Positions 1 through 10,000 are shown, counted from the stretch's first letter. The stretch: 64,000 nucleotides of DNA from Rhodoplanes tepidamans (GCF_030813915.1 NZ_JAUSUJ010000029.1:1-64000), one strand, 5' to 3'. Made by a program: numbers and translations. Notes: generated by a model from the sequence alone, not told the origin.

Positions 1-1052
1 CGGATGACCCGGCGGCTGACGATGGCGAGGCCGCCGGCGGCCAGCGCCAGCGCGCCGATCAGCAGCGCCAGGCTGACGATCAGGTTGGTGCGGGCCGCGG
101 TGACCCTGGCCTGGGCGTGATCGCTCGCCGCGTCCAGCGCCGTTTCGGCCAGCGCAACGACCACCGTCAGGCGCTGCGCCGCGTCCCAGGCCGAGAGCGG
201 AATGTCGAGCGGCTGGCCGGCGGCCGCCGCCTTGACGACGCGGTCGCGCAGCGCCCCGAGCTCGGGCGCGAAATACGCCGCCTTGGCCTTGGCGATCGCG
301 GCCGTGACGGGCGAGGCCGGCGACAGGCCGACCGCGGCGCTCTCCAGCATCTGCCACGCCGCGACGGTGCGGCCGACCCGGTTGTAGAGGGTCTGCACCG
401 TCTCCTCGGAGATGCGGGTCTTGAAGGCGAGCGCGTTGCTGACCACGATCGAGATGTCGCCGCCCTCGGCCCGCACCAGCCAGGCGGCGTCCTTGATCAG
501 CATCATCTGGTCGACGAACGGATCCTCGTTGCGGGACTGCGCCGTGAGGGTGGTGCCGATCTTGTCGAGAACGGCGATCAGCTCGCGGGAGGAGGCGAGG
601 AAGTCCTTGGCGAGCACCGGCCGCCGCTGCGCCTTGGGCTTGCCGAAGTCGTCGAGCGCCGCCTTGTCGAGCTCGTCGATCCGGTCGGTCAGGCGGGCGA
701 GGTCCTTGATCTGGGCGTCGCGGCCCGGGAAGTCGATCTTCGGCAGAATCTGGAGCGTCTCGCGCAGCGCCGGCATCGCGGTGGCGCGCGACTGGGCGAT
801 GAACTTCAGCTGGCCCGGATCCGGCATGCCGTCGGTGTTGAGGGCGCGGGCCGTGAAGGACTGCTTCACCCGCAGGCTCGCCATCGCCCTGAACATCTGG
901 CGGGAGGCATCGGCCGTGTCGGCGAGGCGGGTCGCGATGCGGTCGGTTCGCCACGCCTCGAACGCCCCCGTCGCAAGGACGAGAACGATGATCGAGGCCA
1001 TGAGCGCGATGACGGACTTCAGAAGAACGTTGGAAGAAAGGCGCGACAACAT
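1..1052 (-). CDS. Methyl-accepting chemotaxis protein, N-terminal part (cut by window edge)
   Basis: Chemoreceptor that would sense a periplasmic ligand and signal to CheA/CheW. Only the first 350 codons are inside the window. The start ATG (reverse complement of 1050-1052) is followed by a short cytoplasmic stretch, a transmembrane helix at about residues 10-32, a large helical periplasmic domain, and a second transmembrane helix near residues 315-338. The signalling domain lies beyond position 1. The N-terminus (motif [20 protein letters not shown]) and the second helix closely match the complete receptor at 1236-3335, so the two are tandem paralogues with diverged sensor domains. No stop was found in this frame to the edge. 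It was identified by reading the minus strand and by similarity to its neighbour. Confidence 0.85.
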   Translation of the reverse strand, partial: MLSRLSSNVLLKSVIALMASIIVLVLATGAFEAWRTDRIATRLADTADASRQMFRAMASLRVKQSFTARALNTDGMPDPGQLKFIAQSRATAMPALRETLQILPKIDFPGRDAQIKDLARLTDRIDELDKAALDDFGKPKAQRRPVLAKDFLASSRELIAVLDKIGTTLTAQSRNEDPFVDQMMLIKDAAWLVRAEGGDISIVVSNALAFKTRISEETVQTLYNRVGRTVAAWQMLESAAVGLSPASPVTAAIAKAKAAYFAPELGALRDRVVKAAAAGQPLDIPLSAWDAAQRLTVVVALAETALDAASDHAQARVTAARTNLIVSLALLIGALALAAGGLAIVSRRVI

Positions 1053-1190
1053 GCTGGGGGACCTGCTTTCGGAAGCCGGCACCCTAGATGCGACGACTTA
1101 ACTCGGTGTTACGCGCCGGTGGTCGTCGATCGCACAACAGTTATTCAAACAGTGAGGGTCGGCTCTCGGTCCCGACTGTGCGGGGCCGGA

Positions 1191-1224
1191 GCCTGACGCG
1201 ACCTCACCTGAGGTCGCGTCAGGC
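1191..1224. terminator. Perfect hairpin between the two chemoreceptor genes
   Basis: A 16-bp perfect stem (1191-1206 paired with 1209-1224) with a 2-nt loop lies just after the stop of the 1236-3335 receptor, in the direction of its transcription. There is no T-run, so it may be a weak intrinsic terminator or an mRNA-stabilising hairpin that uncouples the tandem receptors. Confidence 0.6.
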
Positions 1225-1235
1225 TGCCGGCTCAA

Positions 1236-3335
1236 TCATGCCGCGCGGATCTTCGTGAGGAACTGGTCCACCCGGGCGCGCAGCGTGTCGGACTGGACCG
1301 TCAGGGTCTCGGCGCTCGACCGCACGCCGCCGGCGGCCGTGCCGGTCTCGCCCGCGCAGGAGCGCACGCCGGCGATGTTGTCGGACAGGCTCTGGGTGCG
1401 GCGGGCCGCCTCCTGCGTGTTGCGGGTGATCTCGGCGGTCGCCGCACCCTGCTCCTCCACGGCGGCGGCGATCGAGCTCGCCACGCTCGACACCTCGCCG
1501 ATCGTCGTGACGATCCGGCGCATGGCGGCGAGCGCCTGATCGGCGACCTCGCGGATGGCGCCGACCTGGCCGGAGATGTCCTCGGTCGCCTTGGCGGTCT
1601 GGCCGGCGAGGTGCTTCACCTCGGAGGCGACGACGGCGAAGCCCTTGCCGGCCTCGCCGGCGCGGGCCGCCTCGATGGTGGCGTTCAGCGCGAGCAGGTT
1701 GGTCTGGTCGGCGATGGCCGTGATCAGGTTGACGATCTCGCCGATGCGGTGAGCCGCGTCGGTGAGGCCCTGGACGGTGGCGTCGGTCTCCTGCGTCTCG
1801 GCGACGGCGCGCTTCGCCACGGTCGCCGCGTGGGTGACCTGGCGGCTGATCTCGTGGATCGAGGAGGACAGCTCCTCGGAGGCGGCCGCGACGGTCTGCA
1901 CGTTCTGCGAGGCCTCGTCCGAGGAGGCGGCGGCGTCGCGGGCCTGGCCGTTGGTCTGCTCGGCCGTCGCGGTGAGCGTCTCGGAGGTGCGGCGCATCTC
2001 GCCGGCCGCCGAGCCGAGCGCCTGCAGCGCCTCGCCGATGCCGGCCTCGAACTCCGCGATGGCGTGCTCGATCGCCTGCTGGCGCAGGGCGGCCTGCTCG
2101 CGCCGCTTCTGCTGCTCCGCCTCGATGCGGGCCTTCTCGATCGCGTTCTCCTTGAAGGTGGCGAGCGCGGCCGCGAGGCTGCCGATCTCGTCGGTGCGGT
2201 CGCGATACGGAACCTCGGTCGCGAGGTCGCCGTCGGCGACCTTCACCATGGCGGACCGAATGCCCTGCAACGGCCGGATGACGCGGCGGCCGACCATCAG
2301 GATGCCGCCGGCCGCCAGCGCCAGCGCACCGATCAGCAGCGCCAGGCTGACCACCAGGTTGGTCTTCGCCGCCGCCACCTGCGCGTCGGCATGGCTGCCG
2401 GCGGCGTCGAGCGCCGTCTCGGCCACCTTGGTCAGCAGCAGCAGGCGCGGCACCGAGTCGAGCGTCCACTCGCCGACCGGGATGGCGACCGGCTGGTCGG
2501 TGGCGGTGAGCGCCGCGATCATGCGGTCGCGCTTGGCGACGAACTCCGGCGCGAAGAAGCCGGCCTTCGCCGCCGCGATGGCGGCGATCACGGGCGAGCC
2601 CGCCGGCAGGCCGATCGCGATGTCGCCCATCATGTCGAAGCCGGAGAGGGCGCGGCCGATGTTGCGCTGGAGCGTCGTCGCCGGCTCGGGGCTGAGATGC
2701 TTCTTCGCTGCGAGCGCGTTGGAGATCATGACCGAGATCTCGCCGCCGTCGACCCGGACCCGCCAGGCGGCGTCCTTCATGATCATCATCTGGTCGATGA
2801 AGGCGTCGCGGCCACGCGCCGCCGTGTCGATCGCCCGGCCGGCCTTCTCGATCACGTCGATGAGCGCGGTCGCGGTCGCGGCGAGCTCCTTGCCGAGGTC
2901 GGCGCGTCGCTGCGCCTTCGGCTTCTGCACGTCGGCCGCGGCCTCCTTGTCGAGGGCGACATAGCGCTGCGCGAGCTCCCGGAACTCGCGGGTCGTCGCC
3001 TCGCGCCCGGCGAACACGACATCGGGCAGCAGCCGGGCGACGTTCTGCAGAGCCGGATGTCCGGCCGTCCGCGTGTCCTCGATCTGCTTGAGCTGGGCGG
3101 CGTCGACCACCCCGTCGAAGGCGAGCGCCCGCGGAATCAGGGCGCGGCCGAGCCGCAGGTTGGCGAGCGACCGGAACAGGTCGCGCGACACCTCGGCGAC
3201 GTCGGACAGGCGGCTCGCGGTCTCCTGCCTGCGCCACGCGTCCATGGCGCCGGCGGCCAGGACCAGAACCACGATCGACGACATGAGAAGAATGACGGAC
3301 TTCAGAAGCACGTTCGCGGAGGCGCGGTGAAGCAT
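1236..3335 (-). CDS. Methyl-accepting chemotaxis protein, complete
   Basis: Transmembrane chemoreceptor of 699 aa. TM1 is at about residues 12-33, followed by a roughly 290-residue helical periplasmic sensor rich in Ala/Lys/Asp, and TM2 near 330-352 ([15 protein letters not shown]). A HAMP linker follows at about 352-405 with the motif [20 protein letters not shown]. The cytoplasmic signalling coiled coil has the conserved hairpin-tip region [19 protein letters not shown]. No CheR/CheB-docking pentapeptide is visible at the C-terminus (ends FLTKIRAA). It is the upstream member of a tandem pair with the partial receptor. The ligand cannot be deduced. Family assignment is firm; the ligand and any link to a specific chemosensory cluster are unknown. 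Confidence 0.95.
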   Translation of the reverse strand: MLHRASANVLLKSVILLMSSIVVLVLAAGAMDAWRRQETASRLSDVAEVSRDLFRSLANLRLGRALIPRALAFDGVVDAAQLKQIEDTRTAGHPALQNVARLLPDVVFAGREATTREFRELAQRYVALDKEAAADVQKPKAQRRADLGKELAATATALIDVIEKAGRAIDTAARGRDAFIDQMMIMKDAAWRVRVDGGEISVMISNALAAKKHLSPEPATTLQRNIGRALSGFDMMGDIAIGLPAGSPVIAAIAAAKAGFFAPEFVAKRDRMIAALTATDQPVAIPVGEWTLDSVPRLLLLTKVAETALDAAGSHADAQVAAAKTNLVVSLALLIGALALAAGGILMVGRRVIRPLQGIRSAMVKVADGDLATEVPYRDRTDEIGSLAAALATFKENAIEKARIEAEQQKRREQAALRQQAIEHAIAEFEAGIGEALQALGSAAGEMRRTSETLTATAEQTNGQARDAAASSDEASQNVQTVAAASEELSSSIHEISRQVTHAATVAKRAVAETQETDATVQGLTDAAHRIGEIVNLITAIADQTNLLALNATIEAARAGEAGKGFAVVASEVKHLAGQTAKATEDISGQVGAIREVADQALAAMRRIVTTIGEVSSVASSIAAAVEEQGAATAEITRNTQEAARRTQSLSDNIAGVRSCAGETGTAAGGVRSSAETLTVQSDTLRARVDQFLTKIRAA

Positions 3336-3558
3336 CGGGCTCGCTCGTTTCTGTCAATTGAAAAGAACTATGCAGGCGTCCTGTTAATCGGCCGTGAAGT
3401 GTGCCGATCGTGATCAGTTTTGGTCAGGCGCTGATCGCGCCGAGGTCGAAACAGATCGTCGAAGATCCGGACTCATAGCCAGTTGTTATTAGTCCGGGAT
3501 CGGACGAAGGGCCGATGCACCGGCCGTTTCGCGCCGGACCGGGCCCCGGGAGGACGAC
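3336..3558. other. Divergent intergenic region before the GTA tail module
   Basis: It separates the chemoreceptor (minus strand) from the first GTA tail gene (plus strand) and must carry the promoters for both unless the tail genes are read from elsewhere. No GTA major tail protein or head-gene remnant was recognised here. A Shine-Dalgarno GGAGG at about 3549-3553 precedes the 3559 start. No confident promoter boxes were identified. Confidence 0.5.
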
Positions 3559-3948
3559 ATGACCAATCGGCATCGCGGCGAGATCGACGCGGAGATCGGC
3601 GGCGAGCGGCGGCGGCTGGTGCTCACGCTCGGGGCGCTGGCCGAGCTGGAGGCCGCCTTCGGGGCCGACGATCTCGTCGCCCTGGCCGAACGCTTCGCCA
3701 CCGGCCGGATGGCGGCCCGCGATCTCGTGCGGGTGATCGCGGCCGGGCTGCGCGGCGCCGGCGAAGCGGTGACGGACGACGCGGTCGCCGCCATGACGGT
3801 CGCGGGCGGGATCGCCGGATGGGTGCGCATCGCGGCCGAGCTGCTCGCCGTGACGTTCGGCGGGCCCGATCCGCCGGGCCCGGGAGATCGGGCTGGCCCG
3901 GGAGATCGGGCGGACCCTCCGCGGCCGCAGGACGTCCGGCCGGCGTGA
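3559..3948 (+). CDS. GTA gp10-like protein (gene transfer agent family protein)
   Basis: A 129-aa protein resembling the small 'gene transfer agent family protein' that follows the major tail protein in Rhodobacter-type GTA clusters (gp10, tail-chaperone-like). The core has the pattern IGGERRRLVLTLGALAELE, followed by helices and the hydrophobic segment GGIAGWVRIAAELLAVTF. The C-terminus is a low-complexity Pro/Gly/Asp tail containing the tandem unit GPGDRA. The start ATG has GGAGG about 5 nt upstream. Its stop overlaps the GTG start of the next gene, the compact spacing typical of GTA and phage tail operons. It is the first gene of the module here, so the usual upstream gp1-gp9 are missing. 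The role in tail assembly is inferred from family and position. Confidence 0.85.
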   Translation: MTNRHRGEIDAEIGGERRRLVLTLGALAELEAAFGADDLVALAERFATGRMAARDLVRVIAAGLRGAGEAVTDDAVAAMTVAGGIAGWVRIAAELLAVTFGGPDPPGPGDRAGPGDRADPPRPQDVRPA

Positions 3949-4145
3949 GGGGCGCACCGGCGCCGTTCCCCTGGGACGAGGCGATCGGCCTCGGCCTCGG
4001 CGTCCTGCGGCTCACCCCCGAGGCGTTCTGGAAGACGACACCGCGCGAGCTGGCGCTGGCGCTGCGCGCCCTCGGCATCGGCGCCTCGGCGCCGATCAGC
4101 CGCGCCGCCTTCGACGACCTGATGAGGAGACATCCCGATGGCTGA
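3945..4145 (+). CDS. Phage/GTA tail assembly chaperone (TIGR02216-like, gp10.1)
   Basis: A 66-aa protein starting at GTG 3945, overlapping the previous stop by 4 nt and the next ATG by 8 nt. It shows the hallmark features of this small family: an N-terminal APFPWDEAIGLGLGVLRLTP segment, an FWKTTPRELALAL helix, and a short Arg-rich end. In siphophages and GTAs, equivalents sit between the tail tube genes and the tape measure and act as tail assembly chaperones. The identity rests on motif and position between gp10 and the tape measure. It is too short to be obvious in a simple ORF scan because an upstream frame extends it. Confidence 0.85.
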   Translation: MRGAPAPFPWDEAIGLGLGVLRLTPEAFWKTTPRELALALRALGIGASAPISRAAFDDLMRRHPDG

Positions 4146-4761
4146 AGATCCCGGATGCGATTGCATGGCGGACGGCGAGATGTTCGACGAGGCCGACGAG
4201 AAGTCGAAGACGCTGATCCAGCGTCTTCTCGACATGCAGATCAACGCCAAGGCCTTCTCCAGGACCATGACGGACGCGCTGGCGGGCGCCGTCTCCGGGA
4301 GCAAGCGTCTGGACGACGCGCTGAAGTCGATCGTCCTGCGACTGTCCGACCTCACTCTGAAGGCGGCGCTCACGCCGCTGACCAACGAGCTTGCCGGAGG
4401 CCTGAACAGGTTGCTCGAGAACAGCACCGCCGGGGCCTCCGCGTCCCTCTCCTCCCTGCTCGGGGTCGCGGCGGCGGGCGGAGCCGTGAAGCCGTTCGCG
4501 GCCGGCGGCGTGATCGGCACGCCGACCTACTTCCCGCTCGCCTCGGGCGGGCTCGGCCTCGCCGGCGAGGCGGGGCCGGAGGCGATCGTGCCGCTCGCCC
4601 GCACCGCGGACGGCCGGCTCGGCATCGCCGGCGGCGGCAGCGGCGCGACGCACGTCACCGTCAACATCGCGGCCCAGGACGTCGCGAGCTTCCGCGGCTC
4701 GGAGGCCTATCTGACCGGCCGGATCGCCCGCGCGGTCGCCCGCGGCCGCCGCGGCCTGTGA
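4138..4761 (+). CDS. Short phage tail tape measure protein (GTA gp11-like)
   Basis: A 207-aa protein that would set tail length and line the tail tube. Residues 15-100 are largely helical (KSKTLIQRLLDMQINAKAFS and following). The C-terminal third carries the typical tape-measure motif block: GGVIGTPTYFPLASGG, then GEAGPEAIVPLAR, then the IAAQDVASFRGSEAYL segment and a basic end. Such short tape measures are characteristic of GTAs; at about 1.5 angstrom per helical residue the protein could span no more than about 30 nm. The start overlaps the end of the chaperone gene, as expected for translationally coupled tail genes. The next gene starts 14 nt downstream. Confidence 0.92.
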   Translation: MAEDPGCDCMADGEMFDEADEKSKTLIQRLLDMQINAKAFSRTMTDALAGAVSGSKRLDDALKSIVLRLSDLTLKAALTPLTNELAGGLNRLLENSTAGASASLSSLLGVAAAGGAVKPFAAGGVIGTPTYFPLASGGLGLAGEAGPEAIVPLARTADGRLGIAGGGSGATHVTVNIAAQDVASFRGSEAYLTGRIARAVARGRRGL

Positions 4762-4775
4762 GTGGAGCGTCGGTC

Positions 4776-5414
4776 ATGGCCGCCTTCCACGAGGTGCTGT
4801 TCCCGCTCGACATCGCGCTGCGGAGCGCCGGCGGGCCGGAGCGGCGCACCGAGATCGTCACGCTCGGCTCCGGACGCGAGGAGCGCAACGCCCGCTGGGC
4901 CCATTCGCGCCGCAAGTACGACGCCGGCTACGGCGTAAAGACGTTCTCCGCGCTGTCGGCCGTGGTCGCCTTCTTCGAGGAGCGGCGCGGCCGGCTGCAC
5001 GGCTTCCGCTGGCGCGACCGGCTCGACCATTCGTCGGCCGCGACGGGGCCGCCCGCGCCGCTCGACCAGGTCATCGGCACGGGCGACGGCGCGACCACGA
5101 CGTTCGCGCTGGTGAAGACCTATGGCGGCGTGCACGCGCCGTATCGCCGCCCCATCGAGAAGCCGGTGGCCGGCAGCGTGCGGGTCGCGGTCGACGGCGT
5201 GACGCAGGCCGAGGGCACGGCCTTTGCCTGCGATCCGACCTCCGGGATCGTCACGTTCCTGGCCGGCCACGTGCCGGCGAGCGGCGCCGCGATCACGGCC
5301 GGCTTCCTGTTCGACGTGCCGGTGCGGTTCGACACCGATTATCTCGAGATCGACGTCTCGGCCTTCGAGGCCGGGGCGATCCCGACCATTCCGCTGATCG
5401 AGATCCGGCCGTGA
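4776..5414 (+). CDS. GTA gp12-like distal tail protein (DUF2460 / TIGR02217)
   Basis: A 212-aa protein of the DUF2460 family (distal tail protein connecting tube and hub in GTA particles). The N-terminus AFHEVLFPLDIALRSAGGPE, followed by RRTEIVTLGSGREERNARWA, is diagnostic. The middle has GFRWRDRLDHSS, and the C-terminus ends in ...IPTIPLIEIRP. I chose ATG 4776 because family members start at this MAAF position; the longer open frame upstream is the shadow of the tape measure. It lies in the conserved order gp11-gp12-gp13-gp14-gp15. Confidence 0.95.
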   Translation: MAAFHEVLFPLDIALRSAGGPERRTEIVTLGSGREERNARWAHSRRKYDAGYGVKTFSALSAVVAFFEERRGRLHGFRWRDRLDHSSAATGPPAPLDQVIGTGDGATTTFALVKTYGGVHAPYRRPIEKPVAGSVRVAVDGVTQAEGTAFACDPTSGIVTFLAGHVPASGAAITAGFLFDVPVRFDTDYLEIDVSAFEAGAIPTIPLIEIRP

Positions 5415-5442
5415 GACGCGTGGCCGGGCCGGGGAGGGGGCC

Positions 5443-6294
5443 ATGAGAGCGATTCCGGCGGCCCTGCAGCAGAAGCTCTCGTCCGGCGTCACCACGCTGT
5501 GCCGCTGCTGGGTGCTGAAGCGGCGCGACGGCGTCGTGCTCGGCTTCACGGATCACGACCGGGACATCGTCCTGGAGGGGACCGTGTGCCGGGCCGGCAG
5601 CGGCCTCGATGCCTCGGAGGCGACCACGCGCTTCGGCCTGCAGGTCGACGGCGGCGAGGTGTCCGGGGCGCTCGCCGACGATGCGCTGACCGAGGCCGAC
5701 CTCGCCGCGGGGCGCTACGACGCCGCGACGGTTGAGACCTGGCTGGTCGACTGGAGCGAGCCGGAGCTGCGCGTCCTGCTCGCCGCCGCGACGCTCGGCG
5801 AGGTGCGGCGCGAGGGCGCCGCCTTCACGGCCGAGCTGCGCGCGCCCGGCGAGCGGCTGGCGCAGGAGAGCGGTCGCCTCTACACGGCGGCCTGCACGGC
5901 CGATCTCGGCGATGCGCGCTGCCGGGTCGATCTCGCCGCGGCCGCGCATCGCGGCAGCGGCGGCGTCGCGGCGCTCGCCGGCACCGCGACGTTCCGGGCC
6001 TCCGGGCTGGACGGCTTTGCCGACGGCCGGTTCACGGCCGGGCGCCTCGCCTTCACGAGCGGCGCCAATGCCGGGCTCGACTGCGAGGTGAAGCTGCACG
6101 TCGCCGACATCGCCGGCGTCACCATCGCGCTGTGGCAGGCGATGCCGGAGCCGATCGCGCCGGGCGACGCCTTCGTGATCACGGCCGGCTGCGACAAGCA
6201 GTTCGCCACCTGCCGCGACCGCTTCGCCAACGCCGCGAATTTTCGCGGCTTCCCGCACATCCCGGGCAACGACTACGTGATCGGGCACGCGTGA
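5443..6294 (+). CDS. GTA gp13-like tail hub protein (DUF2163 / phage BR0599)
   Basis: A 283-aa protein of the DUF2163 family with a C-terminal phage BR0599-type domain. The N-terminal domain (RAIPAALQQKLSSGVTTLCR, LGFTDHDRDI) is typical. The C-terminal domain has the Cys-containing motif ITAGCDKQFATCRDRFANA and ends FPHIPGNDYVIG, which in this family binds an Fe-S cluster or metal in the tail hub. It follows the DUF2460 gene by 28 nt. Start ATG 5443 has GGGGAGGGGGCC upstream. The next gene is 140 nt away because a palindromic repeat has settled in the gap. Confidence 0.95.
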   Translation: MRAIPAALQQKLSSGVTTLCRCWVLKRRDGVVLGFTDHDRDIVLEGTVCRAGSGLDASEATTRFGLQVDGGEVSGALADDALTEADLAAGRYDAATVETWLVDWSEPELRVLLAAATLGEVRREGAAFTAELRAPGERLAQESGRLYTAACTADLGDARCRVDLAAAAHRGSGGVAALAGTATFRASGLDGFADGRFTAGRLAFTSGANAGLDCEVKLHVADIAGVTIALWQAMPEPIAPGDAFVITAGCDKQFATCRDRFANAANFRGFPHIPGNDYVIGHA

Positions 6295-6302
6295 GATCCG
6301 GT

Positions 6303-6409
6303 CGTCATTCCGGACGGGCGCGTCAGCGCCCGATCCGGAATCCAGCCACGAGGGACGGCATTCGTGTCTGGAGTGCGGGTTCGCGGCTTCGCCGCGTCCC
6401 GGAATGACG
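6303..6409. repeat. Palindromic intergenic repeat, family A copy 1
   Basis: An element about 107 bp long bounded by perfect 11-bp inverted ends (CGTCATTCCGG at 6303-6313 and its complement at 6399-6409). Internal sub-palindromes include GGGCGCGTCAGCGCCC. Similar sequences occur at 6959-6994, 30037-30160 and 54265-54375. It sits between gp13 and gp14, interrupting an otherwise tight tail operon. Confidence 0.8.
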
Positions 6410-6434
6410 GACCTCTGAGAACTGGACTCCTTCC

Positions 6435-6884
6435 ATGTCCATCCATCGTCTCGTCACCCGCGACGCCATCGTCACCGAGGCCCGGAGCTGGATCGGCACG
6501 CCGTACCGGCACCAGGCGTCGCTGAAGGGGGTGGGCTGCGACTGCCTCGGCCTGCTGCGCGGCGTGTACCGCGCCCTGTACGGCACCGAGCCCGAGGCGG
6601 TGCCGCCCTACACGCCGGACTGGGCCGAGGCGACCGGGCGCGAGACGCTGCTCGCCGCCGCGACCCGGCATCTGATCACGATCGAGCCGGCGGCCGTGCA
6701 GGCCGGCGACGTGCTGCTGTTCCGCTGGCGCGCCGGCCTGCCGGCCAAGCACGCGGCGATCGTCGTGTCGTCCGGGACGATGGTGCACGCCCACGACGGC
6801 GCCCGCGTCGCCGAGGTGGCGATCGCCCCCTGGTGGCGCCGTCGCATCGCCGGCGCGTTCGCGTTCCCGGGCGTGATCGCCTGA
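6435..6884 (+). CDS. GTA gp14-like NlpC/P60 family cell wall peptidase
   Basis: A 149-aa cysteine peptidase predicted to cut peptidoglycan peptides during DNA delivery by the tail tip. The motif GVGCDCLGLLRG gives the catalytic Cys37, and PAKHAAIVVSSG gives His106. The length and the N-terminal pattern TEARSWIGTPYRHQ match the phage NlpC subfamily TIGR02219. It is preceded by the DUF2163 hub gene and followed by the megatron, exactly as in Rhodobacter-type GTA clusters. Start ATG 6435 lies just after the repeat element. Confidence 0.95.
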   Translation: MSIHRLVTRDAIVTEARSWIGTPYRHQASLKGVGCDCLGLLRGVYRALYGTEPEAVPPYTPDWAEATGRETLLAAATRHLITIEPAAVQAGDVLLFRWRAGLPAKHAAIVVSSGTMVHAHDGARVAEVAIAPWWRRRIAGAFAFPGVIA

Positions 6885-6958
6885 ACCGACGCGTGCGCGT
6901 CGCGGCCGCGACGCGGCAATACGGATCGATCACGCCGATTTCCGTCGATCAGCTCTCC

Positions 6959-6994
6959 GTCGTTCCGGGCGCCGAAGCGCTGCCCCGGAATGAC
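6959..6994. repeat. Short palindromic repeat, family A copy 2
   Basis: A 36-bp miniature of the 6303-6409 element: GTCGTTCCGG (6959-6968) and CCGGAATGAC (6985-6994) flank a 16-bp core. It lies in the 150-bp gap before the megatron gene. Confidence 0.7.
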
Positions 6995-7034
6995 CACCGA
7001 GCCGATCGGTCGGACGCCGCAACAGGGTCTTCCC

Positions 7035-10000
7035 ATGGCCTCGCTCGTTCTCTCGGTCGCCGGCGGTGCGGTCGGCGGCGCGCTGTTCGGTCCGGTCGGC
7101 GCCATCGTGGGCCGCATCGCCGGTGCCGCGGTCGGCAATGCGCTCGATCACGCGCTGCTCGGCGGCAACGACCGCTCCGTCGAAGGCCCGCGGCTCGCCG
7201 ATCTCGACGTGATGGCCTCGACCGAGGGCGCGCCGATCCCGCGCGTCTACGGCCGCGTCCGCCTCTCCGGCCAGGTGATCTGGGCGACCCCGATCGAGGA
7301 GGTCGCGACCACCACGGAGGAGAGCGCCGGCGGCAAGGGCATGGACTCGGGCGGCGGCACCACCAGCACCACCACGTATCGCTACTACGCCGACTTCGCG
7401 GTCGGCCTGTGCGAGGGACCGATCGGCCGGGTCGGCCGCATCTGGGCGGACGGCGAGCCGCTCGATCTCTCCGGCCTCGTGATCAGGGTCCATCGCGGCG
7501 ACGAGGATCAGGCGGCCGATCCGCTGATCGTCGCCGAGCAGGGCGACGACGGCGCGCCCGCCTATCGCGGCCTCGCCTATGTGGTGTTCGAGCGGCTGCC
7601 GCTCGCGCCCTACGGCAACCGCATCCCGCAGCTCGCCTTCGAGGTGATGCGTCCGGTCGGCGCGCTGGAGCGGATGATCCGCGCCGTCACGCTGATCCCG
7701 GGCACCACCGAGTTCGGCTACGCGCCCTCGACCGTGGTGCGCGTGCTCGGCCGCGGTGTCAGCGGCGCAGAGAACCGCCACGTCGTCACGGCGGCATCCG
7801 ACGTCGAGGCGGCGCTCGACGATCTCCAGGCGGCGTGCCCGAACCTCGCCGAGGTGGCGGTCGTCGTCGCCTGGTTCGGCACCGACCTGCGCGCGGCGCA
7901 CTGCGAGATCCGGCCGGGCGTCGACTCCGCGATCAAGCGGACGCATCCGCTCGTCTGGTCGGTCGCCGGGCTGCCGCGCGCCGCGGCGCCTCCCGTCTCG
8001 CAGGTCGACGGCCGCCCCGCCTTCGGCGGCACCCCGTCGGACGCGAGCGTGCGCGGCCTGATCGCCGAGCTGAAGGCGCGCGGCCTGAAGGTGACGCTCT
8101 ATCCGTTCGTGATGATGGACGTGCCGGCCGGCAATGCGCGGCCCGATCCGTGGACCGGCGCCGCGTCGCAGCCGGCCTATCCGTGGCGCGGCCGCGTCAC
8201 CTGCGATCCGGCCCCCGGCCGGCCCGGTTCGCCCGACGGCACCGCCGCCGCGCAGGCCCAGGTCGACGCCTTCTTCGGCGCCGACGATCCCGACGCGTGG
8301 CGCTATCGCCGCATGGTGCTGCACTACGCGGCGCTCGCGGCCGGGGCCGGCGGCGTCGACGGCTTCCTGGTCGGCTCCGAGCTGATCGGGCTGACGCGGA
8401 TCCGCAGCGCCTCCGGCGTCTATCCGGCCGTGACGGCGCTCGCGGCGCTGGCCGCCGAGGCGAAGGCGATCCTCGGCGCCGGCACCATGGTCACCTACGG
8501 GGCCGACTGGACCGAGTACGGCGCCCATGTGGTGGATGCCGCCGCGACGGAGGTGCGCTTCCCGCTCGATCCGCTGTGGGCGTCGCCGGCGATCGACGCG
8601 ATCGGCATCGACTGGTACGCCCCGCTCGCCGACTGGCGCGACACCGCCGGCCATCTCGACCGCGCCGCCGCCGACGACATCCACGATCGCGCCTATCTGG
8701 CCCGCAATCTGCGCGCCGGCGAGGCCTTCGACTGGTTCTACGCGAGCGAGGCCGCCCGGATCGCGCAGGCGCGCACTCCGATCACGGACGGGCGCGGGGA
8801 GCCGTGGATCTTTCGCCAGAAGGACATCTGGAGCTTCTGGGCGCATCCGCATCACGAGCGTGTCGGCGGCATGCGGCTCGCGACCCCGACCGCCTTCGTG
8901 CCGATGGCGAAGCCGATCCGGCTCACCGAGGTCGGCTGCCCGGCCGTCGACAAGGGCGCCAACCAGCCGAGCGTGTTTCCCGACGCGACGTCGTCCGAGG
9001 GCGGCCGGCCGTGGTTCTCGTCCGGGCGGCGCGACGACCTGATCCAGCGCCGCGTCCTCGAGGCGGTGCTGGCGACCTTCGATCCGGCATACGGCGCGAC
9101 GCTGGAGGACAACCCGGTGTCGCCCGTCTACGGCGGCCGCATGGTCGATCCCGCGGCGATCACGCTGTGGACCTTCGACGCGCGGCCCTGGCCGCTGTTC
9201 CCGGCCGCGACCGACGTGTGGAGCGACGGCCCCAACTGGGAGACCGGCCACTGGCTGACCGGCCGGCTCGGCGCCTGTCCGCTCGACGGGCTGGTCGCCG
9301 CCATGTTGAGCGATGCCGGCGTGTCGGGCTGCGACACGGCGCGGCTGGGCGAGGGACCGGACGGCGCCGTGATCGACCGGCCGATGACGCCGCGGGCCGC
9401 TCTCGATCCGCTCGGCGCCGCATTCGCATTCGACGCCGTGGCGGACGGCGCGACGCTGGTGTTCCGCCCGCGCGGCGGTGCGCCGGTCGCCGAGATCGGC
9501 GAGGACGATCTGGTGTGGCCGGAGCAGGGGGCGCCGGCCCGGCTCGTGCGCAGCCAGGAGACCGAGCTGCCGCGCGCCGTGTCGCTCGGCTTCACCGACG
9601 TCGATGCCGACTACCGGCGCGCCGCCGTGCAGTCGCGCCGGCTGGTCGGCGGGGCGGCCCGCGTGCTGCAGGCCGATCTCGCCGTGGTGATGGACCGGGC
9701 CGCGGCGGAGCGCCGCGCCGAGATCCGCCTCCAGGATCTGTGGGCGGCGCGCGAGACCGCGAGTTTCGCGCTGCCGCCCTCACGGCTCGGCCTGATGCCC
9801 GGCGACGTGATCGGCCTGACCGTCGGCGGCCGGCGGCGTCTCGTCGAGATCCGCGAGATCGTCGACACCGCGTCGCGCGCCGTGACGGCGCAGGCGATCG
9901 ATCCGGAGGTGTTCTCCCTGCCGCTGGCGGCCCGGGCCCGCACCGTGCCGCGGCTGCCCGATCCCGTCGGCCCGGCCGACGTGGTGGTGCTCGACCTGCC

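Noticed and set aside
1611-3413. 600-aa plus-strand open frame opposite the chemoreceptor
   Set aside because: Arg/Gly/Ala-rich composition without domains; the minus strand encodes a perfect receptor. It is an antisense shadow caused by high GC.
3483-3944. Longer start for the tail assembly chaperone or an extra GTA gene
   Set aside because: The frame from 3483 overlaps gp10 in another frame and shows only Arg-rich shadow sequence before the GTG at 3945.
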